NCBI RefSeq assembly: GCF_009709555.1 | Contig: NZ_WJBG01000253.1 | Coordinates: 117,384 to 181,383, forward strand | Reading direction: 5' to 3' | Source of the DNA: Streptomyces blattellae | GTDB lineage: Bacteria; Actinomycetota; Actinomycetes; Streptomycetales; Streptomycetaceae | DNA: 64,000 nt | Shown: positions 7,753 to 15,856 of the stretch, in pieces | How positions within the stretch are numbered: the first letter of the stretch is position 1 | How the letters are laid out: each line of letters starts with the position of its first letter | Notes under the pieces: generated by a model | What the model was told of the DNA's origin: nothing | Seen by the model: only the letters and a program-made list of their open reading frames with translations | Databases searched by the model: none | Translations under genes and position numbers: made by a program

Positions 7753-8385
7753 ATTACCGGCAACCGGCAGACGAGCTGGGCGTTCGCCGACGCCTATGTC
7801 GCCGAGGACGAAGCCCTGCGCTGGGCCCGTGACCGGGCCCGCGAGGCGGGGCTGCGCTCGGTGTCGCCCGGCACGGGCGCCGCGCTGCGGATGCTCGCCG
7901 CCACCGTGGACGCCAAGGCGGTCGCGGAGATCGGTACCGGCACCGGCGTCTCCGGGATCAATCTGCTGCACGGCATGCGGCCGGACGGGGTACTGACCAC
8001 CGTCGACCCCGAGCCGGAGCACCAGCAGTTCGCCCGCCAGGCCTTCCGCGCCTCCGGCTTCGCCAGCAACCGGTCCCGCTTCATCCCCGGCCGCGCCCTC
8101 GACGTCCTGCCCCGTCTCGCCGATGCCGGCTACGACCTCGTCTTCTGCGACGGCGACCGGCAGGAGGTCATGGACTACCTCGCTGAATCGTTGCGCCTGC
8201 TGCGCCCCGGTGGCCTGGTCGTCTTCGAGGGCGTCTTCGCCAACGGCCGGACGGTGGACTCCGGACCGCAGCCGACCGAGGTGCTGCGGCTGCGGGAGCT
8301 GCTGCGCGCGGTGCGCGAGAGCCAGGAGCTGCTGCCGTCGCTGCTGCCGGTGGGCGACGGGCTGCTGTGCGCGGTCAAGCGGTGA
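7753..8385 (+). CDS. class I SAM-dependent O-methyltransferase, apparent ATT start
   Basis: 210 aa if translation begins at ATT 7753 (TGNRQTSWAF...). The SAM-binding motif EIGTGTGVSG and the acidic motif VDPEPEH identify the CmtA/Rv1220c type of small O-methyltransferase; the substrate is unknown. There is no ATG, GTG or TTG in frame between the stop at 7672 and the GTG at 7861. Starting at 7861 would remove the N-terminal helices that align with M. tuberculosis Rv1220c (recalled). AGGAG at 7742-7746 is well spaced for ATT 7753. GTC at 7750 is one base from GTG, so a lost GTG start is the alternative. It is divergent from the sigma gene, as in mycobacteria. Confidence 0.85.
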   Translation: MTGNRQTSWAFADAYVAEDEALRWARDRAREAGLRSVSPGTGAALRMLAATVDAKAVAEIGTGTGVSGINLLHGMRPDGVLTTVDPEPEHQQFARQAFRASGFASNRSRFIPGRALDVLPRLADAGYDLVFCDGDRQEVMDYLAESLRLLRPGGLVVFEGVFANGRTVDSGPQPTEVLRLRELLRAVRESQELLPSLLPVGDGLLCAVKR

Positions 8386-8423
8386 CCGCACACCCGGGCC
8401 GGCCCTGACTGCCGTACGGCAAG

Positions 8424-8461
8424 CAGCCGCCCCGGCACCTCACAGGATGCCGGGGCGGCTG
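8424..8461. terminator. bidirectional terminator hairpin
   Basis: Perfect 14-bp stem (8424-8437 with 8448-8461) around a 10-nt loop, between the convergent methyltransferase and DUF3117 genes. A short A-rich run follows on the plus side. It probably serves both genes. Confidence 0.85.
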
Positions 8462-8483
8462 AAAGGGTATGGTCGCTTGCGCG

Positions 8484-8651
8484 TCAGCCGACGACCTTCT
8501 TGAGGGCGTCGCCCAGCGCGTCGGCCTCGTCAGGGGTCAGCTCGACGACGAGCCGACCGCCGCCTTCGAGCGGAACGCGCATGACGATGCCCCGCCCCTC
8601 CTTGGTCACCTCGAGCGGGCCATCGCCCGTCCGCGGCTTCATGGCCGCCAT
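8484..8651 (-). CDS. DUF3117 small conserved protein
   Basis: 55 aa, beginning MAAMKPRTGDGP. The ATG has GGAAGGGGAACG upstream. The sequence pattern (MKPRTGDGP, IVMRVPLEGGGRLVVEL, DEADALGDALK) is the DUF3117 family, which is confined to actinobacteria and nearly invariant; M. tuberculosis Rv1211 is the positional equivalent. Its function is unknown. The strand-rich pattern suggests a compact beta-sheet protein. It stands alone between a strong terminator and a 380-bp gap leading to the enoyl-CoA hydratase. Confidence 0.88.
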   Translation of the reverse strand: MAAMKPRTGDGPLEVTKEGRGIVMRVPLEGGGRLVVELTPDEADALGDALKKVVG

Positions 8652-9032
8652 GCTCGTTCCCCTTCCTGAAACCAGCTCATCGTCAAAGCCGACGGCCCTG
8701 GAGGGCATGCGCGGCCCCTGCCCAAAAAGCGCAGGACACGCGACACCGGCATCGAACACATTGCTTCCAAGCCATTATCCCGCATCTCAGGACCCTATGA
8801 CCAACATCAGTCGGCATCGCTTGAGCAACGCGCGCGAGCAAAACCACTCAATTCGGCGATGTGACTGCGATACTGCGCCGCCGCGCGCGGTTCCGCCGCT
8901 CGCATCACGTCTTGAATTCTTTGACGCAGGTCACACGTCCGTTCCGGTCCGTCATCGGTGATCTACGCCATGCTGTCCTCAGACGGGCGTACCGCCGAGT
9001 ACGCCGGAGCCGCATCACGGAGGGGACACGCC

Positions 9033-9824
9033 ATGGCCGACACCGTGCTCTACGAGGTCAGCGACGGGCTCGCGACGATCACGCTGAACCGCCCCGAGGC
9101 GATGAACGCGCTGAACATCGAGACGAAGGTCGCGCTGCGGGACGCGGTGACGGCGGCGGGTTCCGACTCCTCCGTGCGGGCGGTTCTGCTCACCGCCGCC
9201 GGGGACCGGGCGTTCTGCGTGGGCCAGGATCTGAAGCAGCACATCGGGCTGCTCGGCGAGGGGTCCGGGCATGTGATGAGCACGGTGAAGGAGCACTACA
9301 ACCCGATCGTCCGGGCGCTGACGGAGATGCCGAAGCCGGTGGTCGCGGGCGTGAACGGGGTCGCGGCGGGGGCGGGCTTCGGCTTCGTCCTGGCCGCGGA
9401 CTATCGGGTCGTGGCCGACTCGGCCGCCTTCAATACGTCGTTCGCGGGCGTGGCACTGACCGCGGACTCCGGGATCTCCTGGACGCTGCCCCGGGTGGTC
9501 GGACCCGGGCGAGCGGCTGATCTGCTGCTCTTCCCGCGGAGCATCAAGGCGCGGGAGGCGTATGAGCTGGGTATCGCGAACCGGGTGGTTCCCGCGGATG
9601 AGCTGCGCGGGGAAGCCGAGAAGGTGGCTCGGGCGTTGGCCTCGGGGCCCACGGTGGCGTATGCGGCGATCAAGGAGGCGCTGGCTTTCGGGGGCTCGCA
9701 TTCTCTGGCTCAGACGCTGGAGAAGGAGGACGAGCTGCAGACCCGGGCCGGGGCGTCCGAGGATCATGCGATCGCCGTGCGGGCCTTCGTCAACAAGGAG
9801 CAGCCGAAGTACTTGGGCCGGTAG
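9033..9824 (+). CDS. enoyl-CoA hydratase/isomerase family protein
   Basis: 263 aa crotonase-fold enzyme, ATG preceded by GGAGGGG. Oxyanion-hole elements are visible: the A66-type region AFCVGQDLKQH and the GVNGVAAGAGFGFVLAAD stretch. The residue after the second loop (ADSGISWTLPR) lacks the classic hydratase Glu and resembles the PaaB/PaaG isomerase branch. It acts on acyl-CoA thioesters in the cytosol; the exact substrate cannot be read from sequence. It ends 3 bp before the convergent tag gene, with no terminator between them. Confidence 0.85.
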   Translation: MADTVLYEVSDGLATITLNRPEAMNALNIETKVALRDAVTAAGSDSSVRAVLLTAAGDRAFCVGQDLKQHIGLLGEGSGHVMSTVKEHYNPIVRALTEMPKPVVAGVNGVAAGAGFGFVLAADYRVVADSAAFNTSFAGVALTADSGISWTLPRVVGPGRAADLLLFPRSIKAREAYELGIANRVVPADELRGEAEKVARALASGPTVAYAAIKEALAFGGSHSLAQTLEKEDELQTRAGASEDHAIAVRAFVNKEQPKYLGR

Positions 9825-9827
9825 GGG

Positions 9828-10415
9828 TCAAGGGGCGCTCCTGGCCACGCACGATGCCAGGTGGTCGTCCACCAGGCCGCACGCCTGCATCAGCGCGTAC
9901 GCCGTTGTCGGTCCGACGAACCGTAGGCCCTTCTTCTTCAGGGCCTTCGACAGGGCTGTCGACTCTGGAGTCACCGGTGGGACGTCGGCCAGGGTCTTCG
10001 GGACCGGGCGGGTCGCCGGGTCCGGGGCGAAGGACCAGATCAGCTCGTCCAGGTCGCCCGCGGCCCAGTCGGCGAGCACGCGCGCGTTGGCCAGGGTCGC
10101 GTCGATCTTGGCGCGGTTGCGGATGATGCCGGGGTCGGTGAGGAGGCGGTCCTTGTCGGTGTCCGTGAAGGTCGCCACCTTGGCGATCTCGAAGCCCGCG
10201 AAGGCGGTGCGGAAGCCGGGGCGGCGGCGCAGGATGGTGATCCAGGACAGGCCGGACTGGAAGGCTTCCAGGCTGAGGCGTTCGAAGAGGGCGTCGTCGC
10301 CGTGGACCGGGCGGCCCCACTCCTCGTCGTGATACGTCACGTAGTCCGGCGTGGACAGGGCCCAGGGGCAGCGCAGGGCGCCGTCCGGGCCGGCGACGGC
10401 GAGACCCTCGCTCAC
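9828..10415 (-). CDS. tag: DNA-3-methyladenine glycosylase I
   Basis: 195 aa from a GTG overlapping the upstream stop by four bases (10412-10415). The motifs CPWA, YHDEEWGRP, and the helix-hairpin-like LEAFQSGLSWITILRRR are the Tag signature, with a C-terminal GLVDDHLASC contributing His and Cys to the zinc snap. It excises 3-methyladenine from alkylated DNA as the first step of base excision repair. It is translationally coupled to the DivIVA-like membrane gene; M. tuberculosis has the same pair (Rv1209-tagA). Confidence 0.92.
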   Translation of the reverse strand: MSEGLAVAGPDGALRCPWALSTPDYVTYHDEEWGRPVHGDDALFERLSLEAFQSGLSWITILRRRPGFRTAFAGFEIAKVATFTDTDKDRLLTDPGIIRNRAKIDATLANARVLADWAAGDLDELIWSFAPDPATRPVPKTLADVPPVTPESTALSKALKKKGLRFVGPTTAYALMQACGLVDDHLASCVARSAP

Positions 10416-10759
10416 TGCTGCTCCCCCTCGGTGTGCTTGTCCAGGGAGTGGCGGGCGGCCTGCGCCCCGGCCAGCGCGGACTCCAGGTCGGCGATACGGG
10501 CGTCGCGCTCGGCCAGCTCCGCGCCGAGGCGGCTGAGGGCGTCGTCCACGTCGGCCATGCGGTAACCGCGGGCGGCGAGCGGGAAACGGAGGTCCTCCAC
10601 GTCGCCGCGGCTGACGGGGCGGTCCAGCGGCAGCGGGTCCTGGAGGCGCTCGGGGGCGGCCTCCGGCAGCGGGCCGTTCTCGCCGCCGCCCAGCACGGCG
10701 AGGGTCACCGCAGCGACGACCACGGCGAGCGCGACGACCAAGAACAAGAACATAACCAT
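10412..10759 (-). CDS. DivIVA-domain membrane protein
   Basis: 115 aa. An N-terminal membrane helix (residues 2-23) is followed by a short linker and a DivIVA-like motif (LRFPLAARGYRMADVDDAL, about 56-74), then a coiled-coil stretch (about 78-100). DivIVA-type motifs mark proteins recruited to curved or polar membrane and to the growing tip in actinobacteria; a role in polar growth is an inference. It is first in a two-gene unit with tag and divergent from the folP homologue. Confidence 0.8.
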   Translation of the reverse strand: MVMFLFLVVALAVVVAAVTLAVLGGGENGPLPEAAPERLQDPLPLDRPVSRGDVEDLRFPLAARGYRMADVDDALSRLGAELAERDARIADLESALAGAQAARHSLDKHTEGEQQ

Positions 10760-10910
10760 CGCTGAAGGTCCCCACGAGATCGATCGGATGTGTCAGGGTC
10801 CGATCGTGCCATGCGAGTCTGACAGTCAGGGTCGCAGGCGGCCCAAGGCCTGGATGTACCAGGGAAGTACCAGGGACGCGCCGGGGACGTACTAGGAGAG
10901 GTCACAGGGG

Positions 10911-11771
10911 ATGCTCAGGCTGGGCAGGCGGGAATTCGAGCCGCATGAGCCGGTGATCATGGCGATCGTGAACCGGACCCCGGACTCCTTCTACGACCAG
11001 GGGGCCACCTTCCGTGACGAGCCCGCCCTCGCGCGCGTGGAGCAGGCGGTGTCGGAGGGTGCTGCGATCATCGACATCGGCGGGGTCAAGGCCGGGCCGG
11101 GGGAAGAGGTGACGGCCGAGGAGGAGGCGCGGCGGACGGTCGGCTTCGTGGCGGAGGTGCGGCGGCGCTTCCCGGACGTGATCATCAGCGTGGACACATG
11201 GCGGCACAACGTCGGGGAGGCCGTGTGCGAGGCCGGGGCGGATGTGCTGAACGATGCGTGGGGCGGGGTCGATCCGCGGCTTGCGGAGGTCGCGGCCCGG
11301 TACCGGGTGGGGCTGGTGTGCACGCATGCCGGCGGGGCTCGGCCCCGGACCCGTCCCCATCGGGTGACGTACGACGACGTCATGGCCGACATTCTGCGGG
11401 TGACCGTGGGGCTGGCGGAGCGGGCGGTGTCGCTGGGGGTGCCTCGGGAGTCGGTGATGATCGACCCCGGGCATGACTTCGGGAAGAACACCCGGCACAG
11501 TCTTGAGGCGACGCGGCGGCTGGGAGAGATGGTCGAGACGGGGTGGCCGGTGCTGGTGTCCTTGTCCAACAAGGACTTTGTGGGGGAGACGTTGGACCGG
11601 CCCGTGAAGGAGCGGGTGGTGGGGACGCTGGCGACGACTGCGGTGTCCGCGTGGCTGGGGGCGCAGGTGTATCGGGTGCATGAGGTCGCCGAGACGCGTC
11701 AGGTGCTGGACATGGTGGCGTCCATTGCCGGGCATCGGCCGCCGGCCGTTGCCCGGCGGGGGCTGGCGTAG
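10911..11771 (+). CDS. folP2: dihydropteroate synthase homologue (FolP2 type)
   Basis: 286 aa TIM-barrel protein. It keeps the general pterin-binding framework (IVNRTPDSF, SVDTWRHNV, IDPGHDFGKN, LSNKDFVGET) but departs from catalytic DHPS loops. The usual SDGG is YDQG, and the second loop (GGVKAGPG) replaces GGESTRPG, lacking the sulfonamide-contacting TR. This is the pattern of mycobacterial FolP2 (Rv1207), which is reported not to replace FolP1. True folate synthesis is therefore doubtful. Neighbours match the M. tuberculosis Rv1205-Rv1211 order, except that gpgS is absent. Confidence 0.85.
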   Translation: MLRLGRREFEPHEPVIMAIVNRTPDSFYDQGATFRDEPALARVEQAVSEGAAIIDIGGVKAGPGEEVTAEEEARRTVGFVAEVRRRFPDVIISVDTWRHNVGEAVCEAGADVLNDAWGGVDPRLAEVAARYRVGLVCTHAGGARPRTRPHRVTYDDVMADILRVTVGLAERAVSLGVPRESVMIDPGHDFGKNTRHSLEATRRLGEMVETGWPVLVSLSNKDFVGETLDRPVKERVVGTLATTAVSAWLGAQVYRVHEVAETRQVLDMVASIAGHRPPAVARRGLA

Positions 11772-11777
11772 GCAGTT

Positions 11778-11803
11778 GCGGGGGCCCGGCCCCGGACCCC
11801 CGC
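11778..11803 (+). terminator. GC-rich hairpin after folP2
   Basis: GCGGGGG at 11778-11784 pairs with CCCCCGC at 11797-11803; inner GGCC/CCGG pairing is possible. It lies 6 bp after the folP2 stop and before the convergent LOG gene. There is no T tract, as is usual in Streptomyces. Confidence 0.5.
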
Positions 11804-11825
11804 TCGGGCTGAAGACGCTGAGCTG

Positions 11826-12584
11826 TTACCGCCCCGCCTCCTTCGACACCAACGCCACCGCCTCCTCCACGTCGTCCGTCACGTGGAAGAGCATGAGGTC
11901 CTTTTCGGAGGCCTTGCCCTGGGCGATGAGGGTGTTCCTGAGCCAGTCGATGAGGCCGCCCCAGTAGGCGCTGCCGAAGAGGACGATGGGGAAGCGGGTG
12001 ACCTTCTGGGTCTGCACGAGGGTGAGGGCCTCGAAGAGTTCGTCGAGGGTGCCGAGGCCGCCGGGGAGGACCACGAAGCCCTGGGCGTACTTGACGAACA
12101 TCATCTTCCGGACGAAGAAGTAGCGGAAGTTGAGGCCGATGTCGACGTAGGGGTTGAGGCCCTGTTCGAAGGGCAGCTCGATGCCCAGGCCGACGGAGAT
12201 GCCCTTGGCATCACAGGCGCCCTTGTTGGCTGCCTCCATGGCGCCGGGGCCGCCCCCCGTGATCACCGCCCAGCCGGCCTCCACCAGGCCGCGCCCCAGC
12301 CGGACACCGGCGTCGTACTCCGGTGAGTCGACCGGTGTACGGGCGGAGCCGAAGACGCTGATGGCGGGCGGGAGTTCGGCGAGGGTGCCGAAGCCTTCGA
12401 TGAACTCCGACTGGATGCGCAGGACGCGCCAGGGATCGGTGTGGACCCAGTCCGAGGGGCCGCCGGCGTCCAGCAGCCGCTGATCGGTCGTGCTCGCCGT
12501 GACCTGGCTCCGCCTCCGGAGGACCGGTCCCAGGCGCTGCTCCTCCGGTGGCTGCTTCTTGCCCTCGGGGTTCCCGGTAGGCAT
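11826..12584 (-). CDS. LOG-family protein (TIGR00730)
   Basis: 252 aa from the ATG beginning MPTGNPEG, with GGAGGGAG 6 nt upstream. It carries the GGGPGAMEAAN and PGGLGTLDE motifs that define LOG phosphoribohydrolases, which cleave ribose-phosphate from nucleotide monophosphates; plant and some bacterial members release free cytokinins. The native substrate in Streptomyces is not known from sequence. It follows dapE by 116 bp on the same strand; M. tuberculosis Rv1205 is the positional equivalent. Confidence 0.9.
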   Translation of the reverse strand: MPTGNPEGKKQPPEEQRLGPVLRRRSQVTASTTDQRLLDAGGPSDWVHTDPWRVLRIQSEFIEGFGTLAELPPAISVFGSARTPVDSPEYDAGVRLGRGLVEAGWAVITGGGPGAMEAANKGACDAKGISVGLGIELPFEQGLNPYVDIGLNFRYFFVRKMMFVKYAQGFVVLPGGLGTLDELFEALTLVQTQKVTRFPIVLFGSAYWGGLIDWLRNTLIAQGKASEKDLMLFHVTDDVEEAVALVSKEAGR

Positions 12585-12700
12585 GCGCGCTCCCTCCACT
12601 TGCGGTCTTTCCACCTCAGCGTAGATCTACGCGGGTTACGGACGGGGGACATCGGCATGTCCGCCACCCGCATCCGCCGCGCCGTCACGCCGTCACGCCG

Positions 12701-13780
12701 TCACGCGCTCAGCCAGGCCTTCAGGCGCTCCTCCCCCGCCAGGATCTTCGCCGTCTCCACGCGCTCGTCACGCTTGTGGGCCAAGTACGGGTTTCCCGGG
12801 CCGTAATTGACCGCCGGAACGCCGAGCGCGCTGAAGCGGGAGACGTCCGTCCAGCCGTACTTGGGCATCGGGGTGCCACCGACCGCCTCGATGAAGGCCG
12901 CGGCCGCCGGGTGGGACAGGCCGGGGAGAGCACCGCCGCTGTGGTCGTCCACCACGAACTCGGTCACACCGCAGTCCGCGAAGACCTCGTGGACGTGGGC
13001 GATCGCCTCCTCCTCCGTGCGGTCCGGCGCGTAGCGGAAGTTGACCGTTACGACACATTCGTCCGGGATGACGTTTCCGGCGACGCCGCCCGAGATGCCG
13101 ACCGCGTTCAGGCCCTCGCGGTACTCCAGGCCGTCGATGACCGGGTAGCGCGGCTGGTAGGCCGCCAGCCGCGCCAGGATCGGGGCCGCCGCGTGGATCG
13201 CGTTCGAGCCCATCCAGCTGCGCGCGGAGTGGGCACGCTCGCCGCTCGTCCTGAGCAGCATCCGCAGGGTGCCCTGGCAGCCGCCCTCGACCTGGCCGTC
13301 CGACGGCTCCAGCAGCACCGCGAAGTCGCCCTCCAGCCAATCGGGGTGCGCCCCGGCCACGTGCCTGAGGCCGTTGAGCTCCGCCGCCACCTCTTCGTTG
13401 TCGTAGAAGACGAAGGTCAGGTCGCGGTTCGGGGCGGGGACGGTGGCCGCGATGCGCAGCTGGACCGCGACGCCCGACTTCATGTCGCAGGTGCCGCAAC
13501 CCCACAGGACGCCGTCCTCGTCGAGCCGCGACGGGACGTTCTCGGCGATCGGGACCGTGTCGATGTGGCCGGCGAGGATGACGCGCTCGGCGCGGCCCAG
13601 GTTCGTACGCGCGACGACGTTGTTGCCGTACCGCTCGACCGTCAGGTGCGGCAGGGCGCGCAGGGCGGTCTCGATGGCGTCGGCGAGGGGCTTCTCGGTG
13701 CCGCTCTCCGAGGGGAAGTCCACGAGCTGCGCGGTCAGCCGCGCGGCGTCCAACGTGAGGTCAAGCGGGGTATCGGCCAT
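12701..13780 (-). CDS. dapE: succinyl-diaminopimelate desuccinylase
   Basis: 359 aa M20-family zinc hydrolase. Metal ligands and catalytic residues are visible in GHIDTVP, WGCGTCDMKSG, YDNEEVA and the C-terminal NPYLAHKRDE. A dimerisation insert (about residues 175-290) interrupts the catalytic domain. It releases succinate from N-succinyl-LL-diaminopimelate in the meso-DAP/lysine pathway, feeding the LL-DAP peptidoglycan of streptomycetes. dapC lies 2 kb away, giving a split dap locus. Confidence 0.93.
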   Translation of the reverse strand: MADTPLDLTLDAARLTAQLVDFPSESGTEKPLADAIETALRALPHLTVERYGNNVVARTNLGRAERVILAGHIDTVPIAENVPSRLDEDGVLWGCGTCDMKSGVAVQLRIAATVPAPNRDLTFVFYDNEEVAAELNGLRHVAGAHPDWLEGDFAVLLEPSDGQVEGGCQGTLRMLLRTSGERAHSARSWMGSNAIHAAAPILARLAAYQPRYPVIDGLEYREGLNAVGISGGVAGNVIPDECVVTVNFRYAPDRTEEEAIAHVHEVFADCGVTEFVVDDHSGGALPGLSHPAAAAFIEAVGGTPMPKYGWTDVSRFSALGVPAVNYGPGNPYLAHKRDERVETAKILAGEERLKAWLSA

Positions 13781-13864
13781 GGAGTCGACCCTAACGCGCC
13801 AAGCCGCGCGTCACTGTCCCCCATCCGGAGCGGGCGGCACAGCAACAGCCAGTACCTTGTTGGG

Positions 13865-14863
13865 GTGCCAGCGCCATCCCCTAGTCGTCGACGCCGCGGC
13901 CGCCTCTTCCGTTTCGGGGCGGCCTTCGTGGTCCTGCTGTCCGTCACCGGCTATCTCGTGCTGCACTACATCACGGGCGGCACGGGCGGCACGGGATGCA
14001 GGGTGGTGTCCGGCCAGGACGACGGGACGGCGTACGAGTTCACGCCCGAGCAGGCGGTGAACGCGGCGACGATCACCGCCGTCGGCACCGCCCGCGGCCT
14101 GCCCGAGCGGGCCGTGACGATCGCGCTGGCGACCGCGCTCCAGGAGTCGGCGCTGCGCAACATCGACCATGGCGACCGGGACTCGCTCGGCCTGTTCCAG
14201 CAGCGGCCCTCGCAGGGCTGGGGAACGGAAAAGCAGATCATGGACCCGACGTACGCGGCGGGCAAGTTCTACGAGCACCTGGTCAAGGTCCCCGACTACA
14301 CCCGCCTCCCGCTGACCGTGGCCGCGCAGCGCGTGCAGCGCAGCGGCTTTCCGGACGCGTATGCCAAGCACGAGCCGGACGCCGGACTGCTCGCCGCCGC
14401 TCTCACCGGCCGCTCGGCGGCCACGCTGACCTGTTCGGGACGCCCGGGCGCCACCCCCGCGGAAGGGACCGAGGCGGTACGGTCCGCGCTCGCCCGGGAC
14501 TTCGGGTCCGATGGGCGCGACGGGCTGGAGCCGGCCGGCGCGGTGGTGGGCGAAGCGGCGTCGTCGGCGCCCGCGCCCTCCCCGAGCGTCGAGAACGGCG
14601 GGCGGGCCCTGACGCTGCCCGTGGCCGACTACTCCGACGGCGGCACCGGGCGCAGCCTGACGCAGCGCGGCTGGCAGCTGGCGCACTGGGCCGTGGCCAA
14701 CGCGTCCAGCCTGCACATCGAACGTGTCTCCTACGCCGGGCAGGTGTGGACCGCCGGGAACACGGACGGCCCGTGGCAGCCGGCCGCCGACGCGGGCACG
14801 GCCGGAGCGGAGACGGGTGCGGCCGACTCGGTGGACGCGGTCCAAGTCGTGACCGCGCAGTAG
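13865..14863 (+). CDS. membrane-anchored protein with lysozyme-like domain
   Basis: 332 aa from a GTG beginning VPAPSPSRRRRGR; the ribosome-binding site is weak. An Arg-rich N-terminus and one membrane helix (about residues 17-38) are followed by an extracytoplasmic domain. The segment LATALQESALRN ... SLGLFQQRPSQGWG resembles a lytic transglycosylase/goose-lysozyme fold, with a Glu in the expected place before a glycine-rich FQQRPS loop. Members are often misnamed heavy-metal transporters. A wall-remodelling role is inferred. The C-terminal part has no recognised domain. Confidence 0.75.
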   Translation: MPAPSPSRRRRGRLFRFGAAFVVLLSVTGYLVLHYITGGTGGTGCRVVSGQDDGTAYEFTPEQAVNAATITAVGTARGLPERAVTIALATALQESALRNIDHGDRDSLGLFQQRPSQGWGTEKQIMDPTYAAGKFYEHLVKVPDYTRLPLTVAAQRVQRSGFPDAYAKHEPDAGLLAAALTGRSAATLTCSGRPGATPAEGTEAVRSALARDFGSDGRDGLEPAGAVVGEAASSAPAPSPSVENGGRALTLPVADYSDGGTGRSLTQRGWQLAHWAVANASSLHIERVSYAGQVWTAGNTDGPWQPAADAGTAGAETGAADSVDAVQVVTAQ

Positions 14864-15216
14864 TGCGGAAGGTCGCCCGCGGGAGTTATGCGCGGCACGC
14901 GCGGAGGACGGTGTGCTCAGGTTTTCGCGCCGTCACCCCCGTATACGCCAAATCCCTTGAAAACAAAGGGCTGTAAGGATTCGGCAGGCTTTCCGGCGGG
15001 GCACTGTTTGCCCGTTTTTATCCGCAGCCGATAATGCGACGCATTGCCAACTCTTTACGTTGGCCCGCCGCAACCTTCGCGGGCTTCGAGCGGTAGTCAC
15101 TGCGTCCGAGCCCGCTCGATCAACCACCGCAGGCCGACGGCCAGTCGGTCACGGAGGGGGATCAACTGCCGGGCACGGTCGGACACTCCAACGTTCTCTC
15201 CCGTCAAAGGAGCATT
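14864..15216. other. 353-bp intergenic region with promoter and palindrome
   Basis: No gene seen. It is less GC-rich than its surroundings between 14930 and 15060. It holds a sigma70-like promoter candidate (15008-15035) and an inverted repeat GCCAAC-N7-GTTGGC at 15046-15064 that would lie in the leader of the small secreted protein. Confidence 0.6.
15008..15035 (+). promoter_or_regulatory. candidate sigma70-type promoter
   Basis: TTGCCC (15008-15013) and GATAAT (15030-15035) are separated by 16 nt, upstream of the small secreted protein gene. Both hexamers are close to the vegetative HrdB consensus. The predicted leader is about 175 nt and contains the GCCAAC/GTTGGC inverted repeat. Confidence 0.45.
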
Positions 15217-15666
15217 ATGTCCCTCCCCCTGACCCGCCGGATCGCCCGTACCGCGCTGCTCGTCGCAGCGGGAGCGGCAGCCGGGGTCGGTGCGGCCGGC
15301 TCCGCCAGCGCGGCCCCCGAACTGCCGGCCACCCCGAACCTGGGCGGGCTGACCGCCCTGGACGGGGCGAGCGTCGGCGACAGCGTCGACGGTGCGGCGC
15401 AGCACGTCACCGGGCTCGCGGGTGAAGCCGGCAGCAACACGGTCAAGAACGCGGTGCCGGCCGCGGGCAAGACCGGCGGCAAGGCGGTCAAGAAGGCGAC
15501 GCCGGCGGCGCAGAGGACCGCCGGCGACGCGGCAGGATCGGCCGGGGCCCTTCTCGGCGAAGCGGCGTCCACGGCGGCGGACAGTGGCGTGTCGACGGGT
15601 TCCCTCACGCAGGGCGGGCTGCCGGCCGCGCCGTCCGTGCCGGTGAAGGGTCTGCCGATCGGCTGA
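15217..15666 (+). CDS. small secreted Ala-rich protein
   Basis: 149 aa. The ATG has AAAGGAG 4 nt upstream. A signal peptide (Arg-containing n-region, hydrophobic core, cleavage near ASA-APEL at residue 32) precedes a mature part rich in Ala, Gly, Lys and Thr with no Cys and no known domain. Such proteins are common in Streptomyces and have no assigned role; automated labels such as ATP-binding protein for related sequences have no visible basis, since there is no P-loop. A terminator follows. Confidence 0.75.
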   Translation: MSLPLTRRIARTALLVAAGAAAGVGAAGSASAAPELPATPNLGGLTALDGASVGDSVDGAAQHVTGLAGEAGSNTVKNAVPAAGKTGGKAVKKATPAAQRTAGDAAGSAGALLGEAASTAADSGVSTGSLTQGGLPAAPSVPVKGLPIG

Positions 15667-15691
15667 CGGTTCGCTGTGCGGCTTGTACGGC

Positions 15692-15733
15692 GACGGGGTC
15701 CAGGTTGCTTCGCTTCCTGGGCCCCGTCGTTTT
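15692..15733. terminator. terminator hairpin with T tract
   Basis: GACGGGGTCCAGG (15692-15704) pairs with CCTGGGCCCCGTC (15716-15728) with one G-T wobble; GTTTT follows. It ends the small secreted protein gene. Confidence 0.85.
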
Positions 15734-15780
15734 GCGCGCTTACGTCGGCGAGGGCTGGGGTGGGTTTGGACGGTGCCCGG

Positions 15781-15837
15781 CGCTACCGCTGTGCCCACCC
15801 GTTCCGCCCTGCGGAACGATTGCCCACAGCGGTAGCG
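15781..15837. terminator. long two-stage hairpin downstream of dapC
   Basis: Outer arms CGCTACCGCTGTG (15781-15793) and its exact complement (15825-15837) enclose inner arms GTTCCGC/GCGGAAC (15801-15807, 15811-15817). The unit TGCCCACAGCG recurs once more at 15846-15857. It probably terminates dapC on the minus strand. Confidence 0.7.
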
Positions 15838-15856
15838 GATGCGCTTGCCCACAGCG

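Noticed and set aside
12776..14863. A very long plus-strand open frame running antisense to dapE and into the lysozyme-like gene
   Set aside because: The dapE part is only the GC-rich mirror of a clear enzyme gene; only the portion from 13865 has its own coding features.
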